Positions 7,478 to 15,237 of a stretch of DNA of 64,000 bases are shown piece by piece. Source of the DNA: Pseudobutyrivibrio ruminis HUN009 (GTDB lineage Bacteria; Bacillota; Clostridia; Lachnospirales; Lachnospiraceae). The stretch is taken from NCBI RefSeq assembly GCF_000703005.1, contig NZ_JNLH01000001.1, positions 337,501 through 401,500 on the forward strand, read 5' to 3'. The first letter of the stretch is position 1. Every line of letters begins with the position of its first letter. Made by a program: the position numbers and the translations under genes. A model generated the notes under the pieces. That model searched no databases. It saw only the letters and a program-made list of their open reading frames with translations, and was not told the origin of the DNA.

Positions 7478-8431
7478 TTACCACTCAATAGTATCTACTA
7501 CCTCTTTAAGAGTTTTGGCAGATTCCTGAAGTGCCTTTATCTCATCTTCATCAAGAGAAATTGGAACCTTTGTCTCCAATCCATCAGCACCAACAACGGC
7601 TGGCATTGAAAGACATACGCCATCGATATCATATTCTCCATGCATCATAGATGATACTGGAAGGATTGATTTCTCATCACGGATGATAACTTCACAGATA
7701 CGTCTTACAGCAACAGCTACGCCATAATATGTAGCATGTTTCCTCTTTATAATCTCGTAAGCAGCATTTTTTACACGCTCTGCAATGGCCTTTTCAGATG
7801 CTTCGTGATTGAAATGACCTCTCATTTCGCAGAAATCATTAAGAGGAATACCAGAAACATTAGCACTTGAGAATGCAGCAATTTCGCTATCGCCATGCTC
7901 TCCGATGATGAAAGCATGTACTGAACGGCTATCAATACCAAGATGCTCACCAAGCTCAGTCTTAAGACGAGCAGAATCGAGAACTGTACCTGAGCCGATT
8001 ACTCTATTTTCTGGAAGACCAGAAAGCTTTAAAGCTGCAAGAGTAAGAACATCAACAGGATTTGCTACGATAAGCAAAATTCCGCCAAAATCTCTCTTAG
8101 AAATTTCTGGAATGATTGATTTAAAGATGCCAACATTCTTGTGTACAAGATCAAGTCTTGTCTCACCTGGCTTTTGTCCTGCACCAGCTGTGACTACGCA
8201 AATAGCTGCATCTGCCACATCATCATAATCTCCCGCATAAATCTTAATAGGCTTTGTAAATGGTGCGCCATGGGAAATATCCATTGCCTCACCTTCTGCC
8301 TTTTCATGGTCTGCATCAATTAAAACCATCTCTGAAAACAGACCGCTCTGCGAAAGAGCAAAAGCTGTAGCTGAGCCTACAAATCCTGCTCCTATAATCG
8401 CTACTTTTCTCTGGTTTACTTCTACTGCCAT
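7478..8431 (-). CDS. ldh: L-lactate dehydrogenase
   Basis: A 317-residue NAD-dependent lactate dehydrogenase, reducing pyruvate to L-lactate in fermentation. The N-terminal Rossmann motif is VAIIGAGFVGSATAFAL, followed by the active-site arginine loop (GETRLDLV), the ANPVDVLT segment, VIGSGTVLDSARL and the catalytic histidine in FIIGEHGDSE. The start is set at the ATG preceded by AGGAGG 5 bases upstream; a longer upstream frame only reads through the repeat element at 8444-8537. That element ends right at the ribosome binding site, so it could affect ldh expression. fprA lies upstream on the same strand. Confidence 0.95.
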   Translation of the reverse strand: MAVEVNQRKVAIIGAGFVGSATAFALSQSGLFSEMVLIDADHEKAEGEAMDISHGAPFTKPIKIYAGDYDDVADAAICVVTAGAGQKPGETRLDLVHKNVGIFKSIIPEISKRDFGGILLIVANPVDVLTLAALKLSGLPENRVIGSGTVLDSARLKTELGEHLGIDSRSVHAFIIGEHGDSEIAAFSSANVSGIPLNDFCEMRGHFNHEASEKAIAERVKNAAYEIIKRKHATYYGVAVAVRRICEVIIRDEKSILPVSSMMHGEYDIDGVCLSMPAVVGADGLETKVPISLDEDEIKALQESAKTLKEVVDTIEW

Positions 8432-8443
8432 ACGCACCTCCTG

Positions 8444-8537
8444 TAGTCCGCAAGTCACGTCCACAAGCCTGATGAATTCTCCGTTCGACAACATGTCTCA
8501 CTTGAGAATTATCAGAGCTTGTGTACTACTTGCTCAC
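8444..8537 (-). repeat. hairpin repeat family 2, copy A (between fprA and ldh)
   Basis: About 94 bases forming a long imperfect hairpin in the minus direction, beginning 17 bases after the fprA stop. The outer stem is GCAAGT/ACTTGC (8455-8450 with 8533-8528), the next stem CACAAGCTCTGATAATTCTC pairs with GAGAATTCATCAGGCTTGTG. The element ends in GCGGACTA followed at once by the ldh AGGAGG. Similar copies are at 13351, 15111, 29634 and 44289. Confidence 0.8.
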
Positions 8538-8554
8538 TTAAACATATAAATTAC

Positions 8555-9700
8555 TTACTTTAGTTCAGCTACAAGCGCATCCAGCTGGGCTGGGTCCTGA
8601 AGTGTTGATTTAATGGAAACCACTGGCTCCACGAATTCCATATTTTTCATTGGCTCAAGAATTGCCTTCATACACTTAGCTGCCTGAGGCGCCCATGTAC
8701 CATTTTCTACAAATGCCACCTTACGATTCTGATAAGCCTTTGCTGTAAGATGATGTAAGAAATCCTGCATTGGTGGGAATAATCCTCCGTCATAAGTGCA
8801 AGCGCAGCACACCATCTTATCCCAATAAAATGCTCTGGCAACGGCCTCTGACAAGCTTTCTCTTGTAAGGTCGATAAACTGCACCTTATTGCCTGCCGCC
8901 TTTAGCTTTTCTACAAGCTCAAGGGCTGCTTTCTTAGTGTTACCGTGGATAGAAGCGCATGCAACAAGCACACCCTCTTCCTCTGGCTTATAGCTACTCC
9001 ATGTATCATAAAGATTAATGTAGTAATCTAAATTCTCTGTCAAAACTGGTCCATGCAATGGGCAGATTTTCTGGATATCAAGATTTGCTGCCTTTTTCAA
9101 CAATCCCTGAACAGACGCACCATACTTACCCACAATATTAAGATAATATCTACGAGCCTCGTCAATCCATGGCTCATCCACATCAAGCGCACCAAACTTT
9201 CCAAATCCATCTGCGGAGAAAAGGACCTTCTCTGTAGATTCGTACTCAACCATTACCTCTGGCCAGTGAACCATTGGTGCCATGATAAATGTAAGCTCAT
9301 GGCTTCCAAGAGAAAGTGTGTCTCCCTCAGCCACCACGTGCTTTCTATTTTCAAATATGCTGGCATCCATAAACTGCGCCATCATTGTAAATGTCTTGGC
9401 ATTTCCAACTACTGTGGTATCAGGATATTTTTCAAGGAATACCTTGATTGAACCAGAGTGATCTGGCTCCATGTGCGAAACCACAAGATAGTCAGGTGTA
9501 CGTCCAGCCAGCTCCTTATCAAGATTTGCCAACCACTGGTCTGTCACTCTAGGATCTGCTGTATCCATGACAGCGACCTTTTCATCCAAAATCACATATG
9601 AATTGTATGATACTCCGTTAGGAACTGGATACTGACTTTCGAACAAATCGATAGTCTTATCATCGCAGCCTATATATTTAATAGCTTCTGAAATTGTCAT
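8555..9700 (-). CDS. fprA: A-type flavoprotein (flavodiiron protein, FprA-like)
   Basis: A 381-residue flavodiiron protein that reduces O2 or NO to harmless products in anaerobes, using electrons from rubredoxin or a similar donor. The N-terminal metallo-beta-lactamase-like domain has the diiron ligands in SHMEPDHSGS, the APMVHWPE region and CPLHGPV; the C-terminal flavodoxin domain begins near VLVACASIHGNTKKAA (about residue 250). No rubredoxin extension is present, so it is the class A form. The ATG at 9700 is chosen because AGGAGG lies 8 bases before it. Cytoplasmic. It precedes ldh, with a repeat element between them. Confidence 0.93.
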   Translation of the reverse strand: MTISEAIKYIGCDDKTIDLFESQYPVPNGVSYNSYVILDEKVAVMDTADPRVTDQWLANLDKELAGRTPDYLVVSHMEPDHSGSIKVFLEKYPDTTVVGNAKTFTMMAQFMDASIFENRKHVVAEGDTLSLGSHELTFIMAPMVHWPEVMVEYESTEKVLFSADGFGKFGALDVDEPWIDEARRYYLNIVGKYGASVQGLLKKAANLDIQKICPLHGPVLTENLDYYINLYDTWSSYKPEEEGVLVACASIHGNTKKAALELVEKLKAAGNKVQFIDLTRESLSEAVARAFYWDKMVCCACTYDGGLFPPMQDFLHHLTAKAYQNRKVAFVENGTWAPQAAKCMKAILEPMKNMEFVEPVVSIKSTLQDPAQLDALVAELK

Positions 9701-9803
9701 TACCAAATCCTCCTTTTACATATCTCTATCTTACCAAATAGCAATATAACTATCTATGATTTCAGCTTTATCGATAAAAAGTTCTCAAATAGAAATTACT
9801 AAA

Positions 9804-11165
9804 CTATTTGGTCAGATTCTGAACCCACTTGTATTTACGGAAGCGAATCATTACCCATGGAATTTTACCTACTTCATCAAGGCATGTACATGAATACACA
9901 AGTAGCACTGGCCAGTGGAATACAAAAGCTCCCAACAGCGCCAGAGGAATTGCTATTCCCCACATGCACACTGCCAGGCTATACATATCGAATATGGTAT
10001 CTCCGCCGCCATCTAACACTCCGTTAATTGTGACAGTGTTTACACATCGTCCTATCATGTACACAGCCATTATGCACATCATGCCTGTAAGATATTTTCT
10101 GGCTTCATCAGTTAAAAGAACCATGTGAACGGTAAGTGGTGTTACCGCAAATACGATAATCATAGATGCAATGCCGATTACGTAAGAAATCTTCATAAGC
10201 TTGATACCATAAGCTTTTCCCATTTCTAGATTACCAGCACCAAGCTCATTTCCAACAATGATGCCAGCAGCACTTCCGATACCATTACAAACACAGCAAA
10301 TCAGATCCCTTACGACTGCTGCAATAGAATTCGCTGCAGCTGCATCAACGCCCATATGTCCCATTATTGCAGTGTAAGAAGTGAAGCCTACACCCCAGAA
10401 AAGAGAACCTCCCATCAGTGGCAGACACTGTTTCCAGAAGTCCTTTGTAAGTTCCTTGCTGATTTTAAACATCTTGCTTAGTGCCGGCCTAATGTAGCCT
10501 GCCCTACCGGAAATCACAAGACAAATAACAAGCTCGATTACTCGTGCAATGGTTGTTGCAAGAGCAGCACCTTTCGCTTCCATTCTAGGAGCTCCAAGGA
10601 AACCAAAGATAAATATCAGATTGAACACCACGTTCATCACAACCGCACAGCTACTAATCCATGCACTTTCATTTACATGGTCCGTAACCTTCATTACAGC
10701 AAGATAACTCTGGGATACACCAGTTATCAGGTAAGACCATCCAGCAATGCGAAGATAATCTGCACCAAGCTCTATCAAAGTCTGGTCGCTTGCAAACACA
10801 TGCATCAAGGCCTCTGGGAAAAACTCACATCCAATAAAGAAGGCTATGCAAATAGCCCCTGCATACTTCAGCATCATATCAAAAAGCTTCTGTATAGTTT
10901 TCTTATCACCTTTGCCCCAGTACTGGGCTCCAAGGATTGCTCCCGCTCCCGTAATAGCCATAATCAGCATATTCTGGACGAACTGAATCTGAGTAGCTAA
11001 CGACACAGCCGTCATCTGCTCCTGTGCCACTCTCCCCAGCATCAACGCATCACAGGCCGCCACCAGCGCCAACATCAAACTCTGAAATGCTATCGGACCC
11101 GCTATGGTCGCCAACCTACTGTAAAAATGCCTATTGTCTATTTTAACTGCACTATCCTTTGTCAT
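9804..11165 (-). CDS. MATE-family efflux transporter
   Basis: A 453-residue, 12-helix MATE exporter, likely driven by Na+ or H+. The two-lobe repeat is visible: SRLATIAGPIAFQSLM at the start of lobe 1 and WKQCLPLMGGSLFWGVG at the start of lobe 2, with ANSIAAVVRDLICCV as the usual helix-8 block. Length is normal. The start is put at the Met before TKDSAVK, with GGAG/AAGGA just upstream; an ATG eight codons earlier is possible. The 635-bp inverted-repeat element lies directly upstream, so the promoter must be inside it or in the 95 bases between. Substrate unknown. Confidence 0.88.
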   Translation of the reverse strand: MTKDSAVKIDNRHFYSRLATIAGPIAFQSLMLALVAACDALMLGRVAQEQMTAVSLATQIQFVQNMLIMAITGAGAILGAQYWGKGDKKTIQKLFDMMLKYAGAICIAFFIGCEFFPEALMHVFASDQTLIELGADYLRIAGWSYLITGVSQSYLAVMKVTDHVNESAWISSCAVVMNVVFNLIFIFGFLGAPRMEAKGAALATTIARVIELVICLVISGRAGYIRPALSKMFKISKELTKDFWKQCLPLMGGSLFWGVGFTSYTAIMGHMGVDAAAANSIAAVVRDLICCVCNGIGSAAGIIVGNELGAGNLEMGKAYGIKLMKISYVIGIASMIIVFAVTPLTVHMVLLTDEARKYLTGMMCIMAVYMIGRCVNTVTINGVLDGGGDTIFDMYSLAVCMWGIAIPLALLGAFVFHWPVLLVYSCTCLDEVGKIPWVMIRFRKYKWVQNLTK

Positions 11166-11260
11166 TACATCCTTCTCCAATTTTCTCATTTTCTCCAATA
11201 GTACGTGATAACTCCCGCAAACACAATAGGTTTATTCCGTAACTAACTTGCAAATTCGAC

Positions 11261-11895
11261 CCTGGGATTAATGTGGGCTTTCCAATATGTGAAGCTGGAC
11301 TCCCTGCCTGCCACACACTGGTGGTTGCTAGGCGTGGGCATCGCATGAATATTATGTTTTTCTAGAGCACAATGAGCCCACACTTGTTAGCTGTCGTCTT
11401 TTGCAGGTCTGTACATTTTCTGAATCTGTATGTCTATGGACGGACACACTGTTCATGGCGTATATATGGGTTTTCAAAACTATGGTAACCTTTGGGCGAT
11501 TTTGGAATGAGCTTAGTAGAACAAAAAGAGATATTTGATATGGATGAGCAGCTGCCGCTAGGACGGCGGCAGCAGTGGTCACTTGAAACAGGACGTTGAA
11601 TGTGCCACGGTGCTCATACATACAAATATCTCTTTTTTAGTTCTACTTAGCGAATGTAATATGAGCCCAAGGTACCATAGCTTTGAAAATCCATATTTAT
11701 AGTTTAAAAGTGTCCGTCCTAGCTTATACAGATTCAGAAAAAGTTCATCCCGCAATAAGACACCAGCAGTGTGGGCTCCTTTCGTGCTAAGAAAAACTAT
11801 AATATTCGCGAAATCGTCCACGCCTAGCAACCACCAGTATGTGGCGGGCAGGGAGCCCAGCAGAACTTTACATTTAGCCCACATTAATCCCGGAC
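11261..11895 (-). repeat. long inverted-repeat element family 1, copy 1 (core 11527-11633)
   Basis: A 635-bp imperfect palindrome filling the gap between the MATE gene and the 66-residue gene. Outer ends GGGATTAATGTGGGCT (about 11264) and AGCCCACATTAATCCC (about 11891) are exact complements, and CACACTGGTGGTTGCTAGG-type blocks pair across the element. The centre is a 107-bp core bounded by AGAGATATTTG and CAAATATCTCT, with T runs outside it on both strands. Copies 2 and 3 are at 22607 and 61424. It may be a structured RNA, a bidirectional terminator or a non-autonomous mobile element. No protein gene is credible here. Confidence 0.8.
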
Positions 11896-11903
11896 GGCAG
11901 GGT

Positions 11904-11938
11904 ATAAAAAAGGACCCTAGGTAATCCTAAGGTCCTTG
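11904..11938 (-). terminator. terminator of the efp operon
   Basis: In the minus direction AAGGACCTTAGG pairs with CCTAGGGTCCTT around a 4-base loop, followed by a T run. It lies just after the stop of the 66-residue gene and just before the large inverted-repeat element. Confidence 0.85.
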
Positions 11939-11945
11939 ATTTGCA

Positions 11946-12146
11946 TTATTTAGAGAGACGCTCAACAATCCTGTCTAATGTATCGCGAGGTACTGTGCCG
12001 TCACGATATAATTGATTTATTGTGCTTTCGCTTCCAAGTAGAGCTGTGGCATCCAGCCAAGTGCCCTTTTGAAATTCTTCGTCAAATACGGCAAATATTT
12101 TTCGATTTTTTAAAAGCTCCGAAAGCGGGTATTCTCTATAATCCAT
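11946..12146 (-). CDS. small hypothetical protein downstream of efp, 66 aa
   Basis: A 66-residue soluble protein beginning MDYREYPLSELLKNRKI and ending TLDRIVERLSK. I recognise no domain. It begins 2 bases after the efp stop and is closed by a strong terminator, so efp and this gene form a two-gene operon. A link to translation is suggested by position only. Confidence 0.65.
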   Translation of the reverse strand: MDYREYPLSELLKNRKIFAVFDEEFQKGTWLDATALLGSESTINQLYRDGTVPRDTLDRIVERLSK

Positions 12147-12148
12147 AA

Positions 12149-12706
12149 TTAAACTCTTGATAAATACTCTCCAGTTCTAGTATCAATCTTGATTGTCTCA
12201 CCATTCTCAACGAAAAGTGGAACGTATACAACAGCACCTGTTTCAACTGTAGCAGGCTTTGTAGCACCTGTAGCTGTATCGCCCTTGAAACCTGGCTCTG
12301 TATCTGTAATCTGAAGCTCAACAAACATAGGTGGCTCAACTGAGAAGATTGAACCATTGTGTGAAAGCATCTTTACGATTTCATTTTCCTTAACGAACTT
12401 AAGAGCGTCACCAATCTGATCTGATGTAAGCGCTACCTGATCGTATGTCTCAACATCCATGAAGTTGTAAAGGTCACCATCGTTGTAGAGATACTGCATA
12501 TCCTTACGATCGATACGTGCTGCTGGGAACTTCTCTGTTGGACGGAAAGATGTTTCTGTAACACCACCGTTCTTTATGTTCTTAAGCTTAGTACGAACGA
12601 AAGCTGCACCCTTACCTGGCTTTACGTGCTGAAATTCAATTACCTGATAAACCTGATTATCCATTTCGATAGTCATACCGTTTCTAAAATCACCGGCTGT
12701 AATCAT
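12149..12706 (-). CDS. efp: translation elongation factor P
   Basis: A 185-residue EF-P, which enters the ribosomal E site and relieves stalling at proline stretches. The KOW-like N-domain begins MITAGDFRNGMTIE, the tip loop KPGKGAAF carries the lysine that many species modify, and the C-terminus GEYLSRV is typical of the OB domain. The start is the ATG with AAGGAGG 8 bases upstream; the longer frame to 12772 has no ribosome binding site. It is divergent from the CYTH gene across a 145-base intergenic region. Confidence 0.96.
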   Translation of the reverse strand: MITAGDFRNGMTIEMDNQVYQVIEFQHVKPGKGAAFVRTKLKNIKNGGVTETSFRPTEKFPAARIDRKDMQYLYNDGDLYNFMDVETYDQVALTSDQIGDALKFVKENEIVKMLSHNGSIFSVEPPMFVELQITDTEPGFKGDTATGATKPATVETGAVVYVPLFVENGETIKIDTRTGEYLSRV

Positions 12707-12851
12707 TATAAATTCCTCCTTAAAAGCTATACCTATACCGAGCCCTACCACATCGCCCGGATATATTAGCACTCGTAATGGTAATTTTACCGCAAATTTC
12801 TGTTTTTTTCAATATATTTTCATTTCTCTCTTTATTTGCTACTATAAATCC

Positions 12852-13301
12852 ATGGAAATTGAAAGAAAATTTTTAATCAAAGAATTGCCTGATTTAGGCC
12901 AATATAAGTATGTTGAAATTGAACAGGGATACCTTTCTACAAGTCCTGTTGTTAGAATCCGTCGAAAAGATGACGCATACATTCTAACATATAAAGGAAG
13001 TGGATTGATGGCTCGTGAGGAAATCGAAGCTGCTCTCACAAAGGAAGCTTATGAACATCTTCTAGAAAAGATTGACGGTTATCCTATCACAAAGCGACGC
13101 TATCTTATTCCACTTGATCCATACACAATCGAACTTGATGTATTCTCAGGTCATATGGAAGGTCTCATTATGGCTGAGGTAGAGTTCCCAACCGAGGAAG
13201 AAGCCAATTCCTTCACCCCACCAGAATGGTTCGGCGAAGATGTCACCAATGACCGCCGCTACCACAATTCGAATATGATCTTCGGAAATCCGCTCTCGTA
13301 A
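12852..13301 (+). CDS. CYTH-domain protein (triphosphate tunnel metalloenzyme)
   Basis: A 149-residue CYTH-domain protein. The family signature ExExK is at the very N-terminus (MEIERKF), followed by the strand pattern VRIRRKDDAYILTYKG and, further on, ELDVFSGHMEGLIMAEVEFP, where alternating acidic and basic residues line the tunnel. Bacterial members hydrolyse tripolyphosphate or nucleoside triphosphates; the substrate here is unknown. It is a lone plus-strand gene. Its last third is markedly C-rich and T-poor compared with its start, and a family 2 hairpin repeat follows 49 bases after the stop. Confidence 0.88.
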   Translation: MEIERKFLIKELPDLGQYKYVEIEQGYLSTSPVVRIRRKDDAYILTYKGSGLMAREEIEAALTKEAYEHLLEKIDGYPITKRRYLIPLDPYTIELDVFSGHMEGLIMAEVEFPTEEEANSFTPPEWFGEDVTNDRRYHNSNMIFGNPLS

Positions 13302-13350
13302 ATTACCTAGAAAGATTTTACATAGTGTAGATTATACTCATAAAAACAGA

Positions 13351-13450
13351 AGCCAGTATGTAGGCATCAAGCTCTACTATTTCTTAAGCGAGACATGTAG
13401 TCGAGCGAAGAAATCAGTAGGCTTGTAGCCGTAACATACTGGCTTTCCTT
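13351..13450 (+). repeat. hairpin repeat family 2, copy C (3' of the CYTH gene)
   Basis: Reads on the plus strand with the outer stem AGCCAGTATGT/ACATACTGGCT, then CAAGCTCTACTATTTCTT pairing with AAGAAATCAGTAGGCTTG, closed by AAGCGAG/CGAGCG near the loop. The CTTTCCTT after it is a weak T-rich tail. It separates the convergent CYTH and GH13 genes and may act as a terminator. Confidence 0.8.
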
Positions 13451-13452
13451 AA

Positions 13453-15099
13453 TTATTTAATAATTTGGTACTCTAGGCTTTCAAAATCTGCCTCTAGAGT
13501 AATGGTGTCATTATCCTTTGTCCATGTAAAGGAAACAACTGAACCATTGGTATTGATTGAAAGTTTACTATCAAAACCAAATGCAGGATGTGACTTACGA
13601 AGCTGCAAAAGCTCTATCTGCTTTTTAACAACATCCTTTTTAAGTCCTTCCTCAATTTGCTCCATTGTAAGATTTGTTCTGTTGATTTCTTTGTGACCAC
13701 CTGCGCCTGCACGAGCAACAGCTTCGTGATCATTTTTACCTGCGAACAAATCTAAGTACCATACCTGTGGCTTACCTGGCATGAACATCTGAATTGCTCT
13801 GGCAAAGAGCATCTTCTTATCGTCTTCACCTAATGCACTGTAGTATGTAGCATTTACCTGATAGTACATGTTCTTTGCTCCGTGAAGATCCTTTACAAAT
13901 CCTCCTCTAGAAACAAGTACATCTATCATCTTCTGGATTTCGTCTTCTGGAAGAAGTCCCTTCAAATCAAGAAGTGGAATACCATCGTGGCAACCAAGCA
14001 TATTTACAACTCTGATATCCTTTTCAACAAGCTCTTTTGCCCAGTTGATAAGAACCTCTGGATTGTGATTCTCGATTGCGTATATAAGAAGTCCTGGTAA
14101 GAAGAAATCGTATGTCATGTAGCCTTTGCCTGCTACTAACTCATAAATCTTCTCGCCGTAGCTTGCATGAATCTCAGGAAGTAATGTCACTCCGTTTTTG
14201 TCTGCAAGCTCTCTAACCTTCTGTAGTAAATCCCAAGTTCCAGGATCATTCAAGAAATTCTTTTCTCCTGGCTCCTTAGGAGCATATGCGAATGCATCAA
14301 GTCTGACGATTTTAGCACCATATGATGAAAGTGTCTTAAGAGTGTTTTCATAGAACTCCCAAACAAGTGGAGACTTGATATTCAAGTCCATCTGTCCTAA
14401 GTATCTACGGCTGCTCTCAAGTAAATCAACCACCTCATCGCGATACTGTTCGTATTTTCCAAGCTTCAAATCTGCTACGCTTGTTCCCTGGCTGATTTGG
14501 GAATTAACACACTGTGCTAAACGTGTAGCAGCCACATACTGGATATCCATCTTTTCCATAAGGTCTTCCGCTTCAAGATTCTTGTAGCGAACCTCCTGGT
14601 AGAATGTGTTCCAATATGGTACGTTTCTGCCATCTGGGAATCTTACCATAAGAATTGGTAAACCTGGCTTGCGGAAAAACATATCCTTGATATATTTTTC
14701 ATCTGGCTGAATGTAGCCCTCTTTTGTGAGAGTACCGCAACCTTCCCAGAATTTGTTCCAGTCAATGAAGAAATCCTTGTACTTAGAATTCTCACCATTT
14801 TTGATGATATCCTGGAACTCCTTTGATAATACAGACGCATGGTTAAGGATGAAATCAAGCTTAAGGTCGATGCCCATATCCTTGATAGCCTCAATGGCTT
14901 CCTTACTACCAAGCTCCTCATTGATTCCATAATCAATTACTGAAAAGCCTCTGTCTAAATCTGTATTAAAAATACTTGGAAGGATGTAGAATGACTCGAA
15001 TACGTCCTTCAATTCATCCTTACTAAGAACCTTTACAATATCATCTAATGTGCCACCCATAGAATCTGGATAGGCATTTAACATTGGTCCATTGCTCAC
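13453..15099 (-). CDS. GH13 sucrose-phosphorylase-like enzyme
   Basis: A 548-residue glycoside hydrolase family 13 protein of the sucrose phosphorylase subfamily type (GH13_18). The catalytic residues are in place: nucleophile Asp in IVRLDAFAYAPKEPG, acid/base Glu in LLPEIHASYG, and transition-state Asp in MLGCHDGIPLLD. The block VNATYYSALGEDD also matches sucrose phosphorylases. Substrates in this subfamily include sucrose, glucosylglycerol, glucosylglycerate and sucrose 6-phosphate, and I cannot choose among them. The start is a GTG with AGGAGG 7 bases upstream; the longer frame runs through repeat copy B. The P-loop kinase gene lies upstream and could supply or use the sugar phosphate. Confidence 0.88.
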   Translation of the reverse strand: MSNGPMLNAYPDSMGGTLDDIVKVLSKDELKDVFESFYILPSIFNTDLDRGFSVIDYGINEELGSKEAIEAIKDMGIDLKLDFILNHASVLSKEFQDIIKNGENSKYKDFFIDWNKFWEGCGTLTKEGYIQPDEKYIKDMFFRKPGLPILMVRFPDGRNVPYWNTFYQEVRYKNLEAEDLMEKMDIQYVAATRLAQCVNSQISQGTSVADLKLGKYEQYRDEVVDLLESSRRYLGQMDLNIKSPLVWEFYENTLKTLSSYGAKIVRLDAFAYAPKEPGEKNFLNDPGTWDLLQKVRELADKNGVTLLPEIHASYGEKIYELVAGKGYMTYDFFLPGLLIYAIENHNPEVLINWAKELVEKDIRVVNMLGCHDGIPLLDLKGLLPEDEIQKMIDVLVSRGGFVKDLHGAKNMYYQVNATYYSALGEDDKKMLFARAIQMFMPGKPQVWYLDLFAGKNDHEAVARAGAGGHKEINRTNLTMEQIEEGLKKDVVKKQIELLQLRKSHPAFGFDSKLSINTNGSVVSFTWTKDNDTITLEADFESLEYQIIK

Positions 15100-15110
15100 A
15101 ATTAATCCTC

Positions 15111-15208
15111 CTAGTCCGTCTGTTACGATAACAAGCATTATGAATTCTCCGTTCAGCATAAAAAGCTTCACTTGAGAATTATAATAGCTTGTTATCTACA
15201 GACTCATC
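15111..15208 (-). repeat. hairpin repeat family 2, copy B (between kinase and GH13 genes)
   Basis: Minus-sense hairpin starting about 29 bases after the kinase stop. Outer stem GTCTGT/ACAGAC, inner stem ATAACAAGC/GCTTGTTAT and AATTCTC/GAGAATT. It ends CGGACTAGGAGG, so its last bases are the GH13 ribosome binding site. The loop is longer than in the other copies (GAAGCTTTTTATGCTGAACG region). Confidence 0.78.
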
Positions 15209-15237
15209 TAAATTTTAAATATTACATTACTACATTA

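Noticed and set aside
8432..8494. Upstream in-frame starts for ldh and similarly for the GH13 gene
   Set aside because: The extra residues are translated repeat sequence, and a strong AGGAGG is placed for the internal starts at 8431 and 15099.
11152..11884. Three minus-strand frames in the gap between MATE and the 66-residue gene
   Set aside because: They lie within the palindromic element, have no ribosome binding sites and their translations do not resemble proteins apart from the core peptide.
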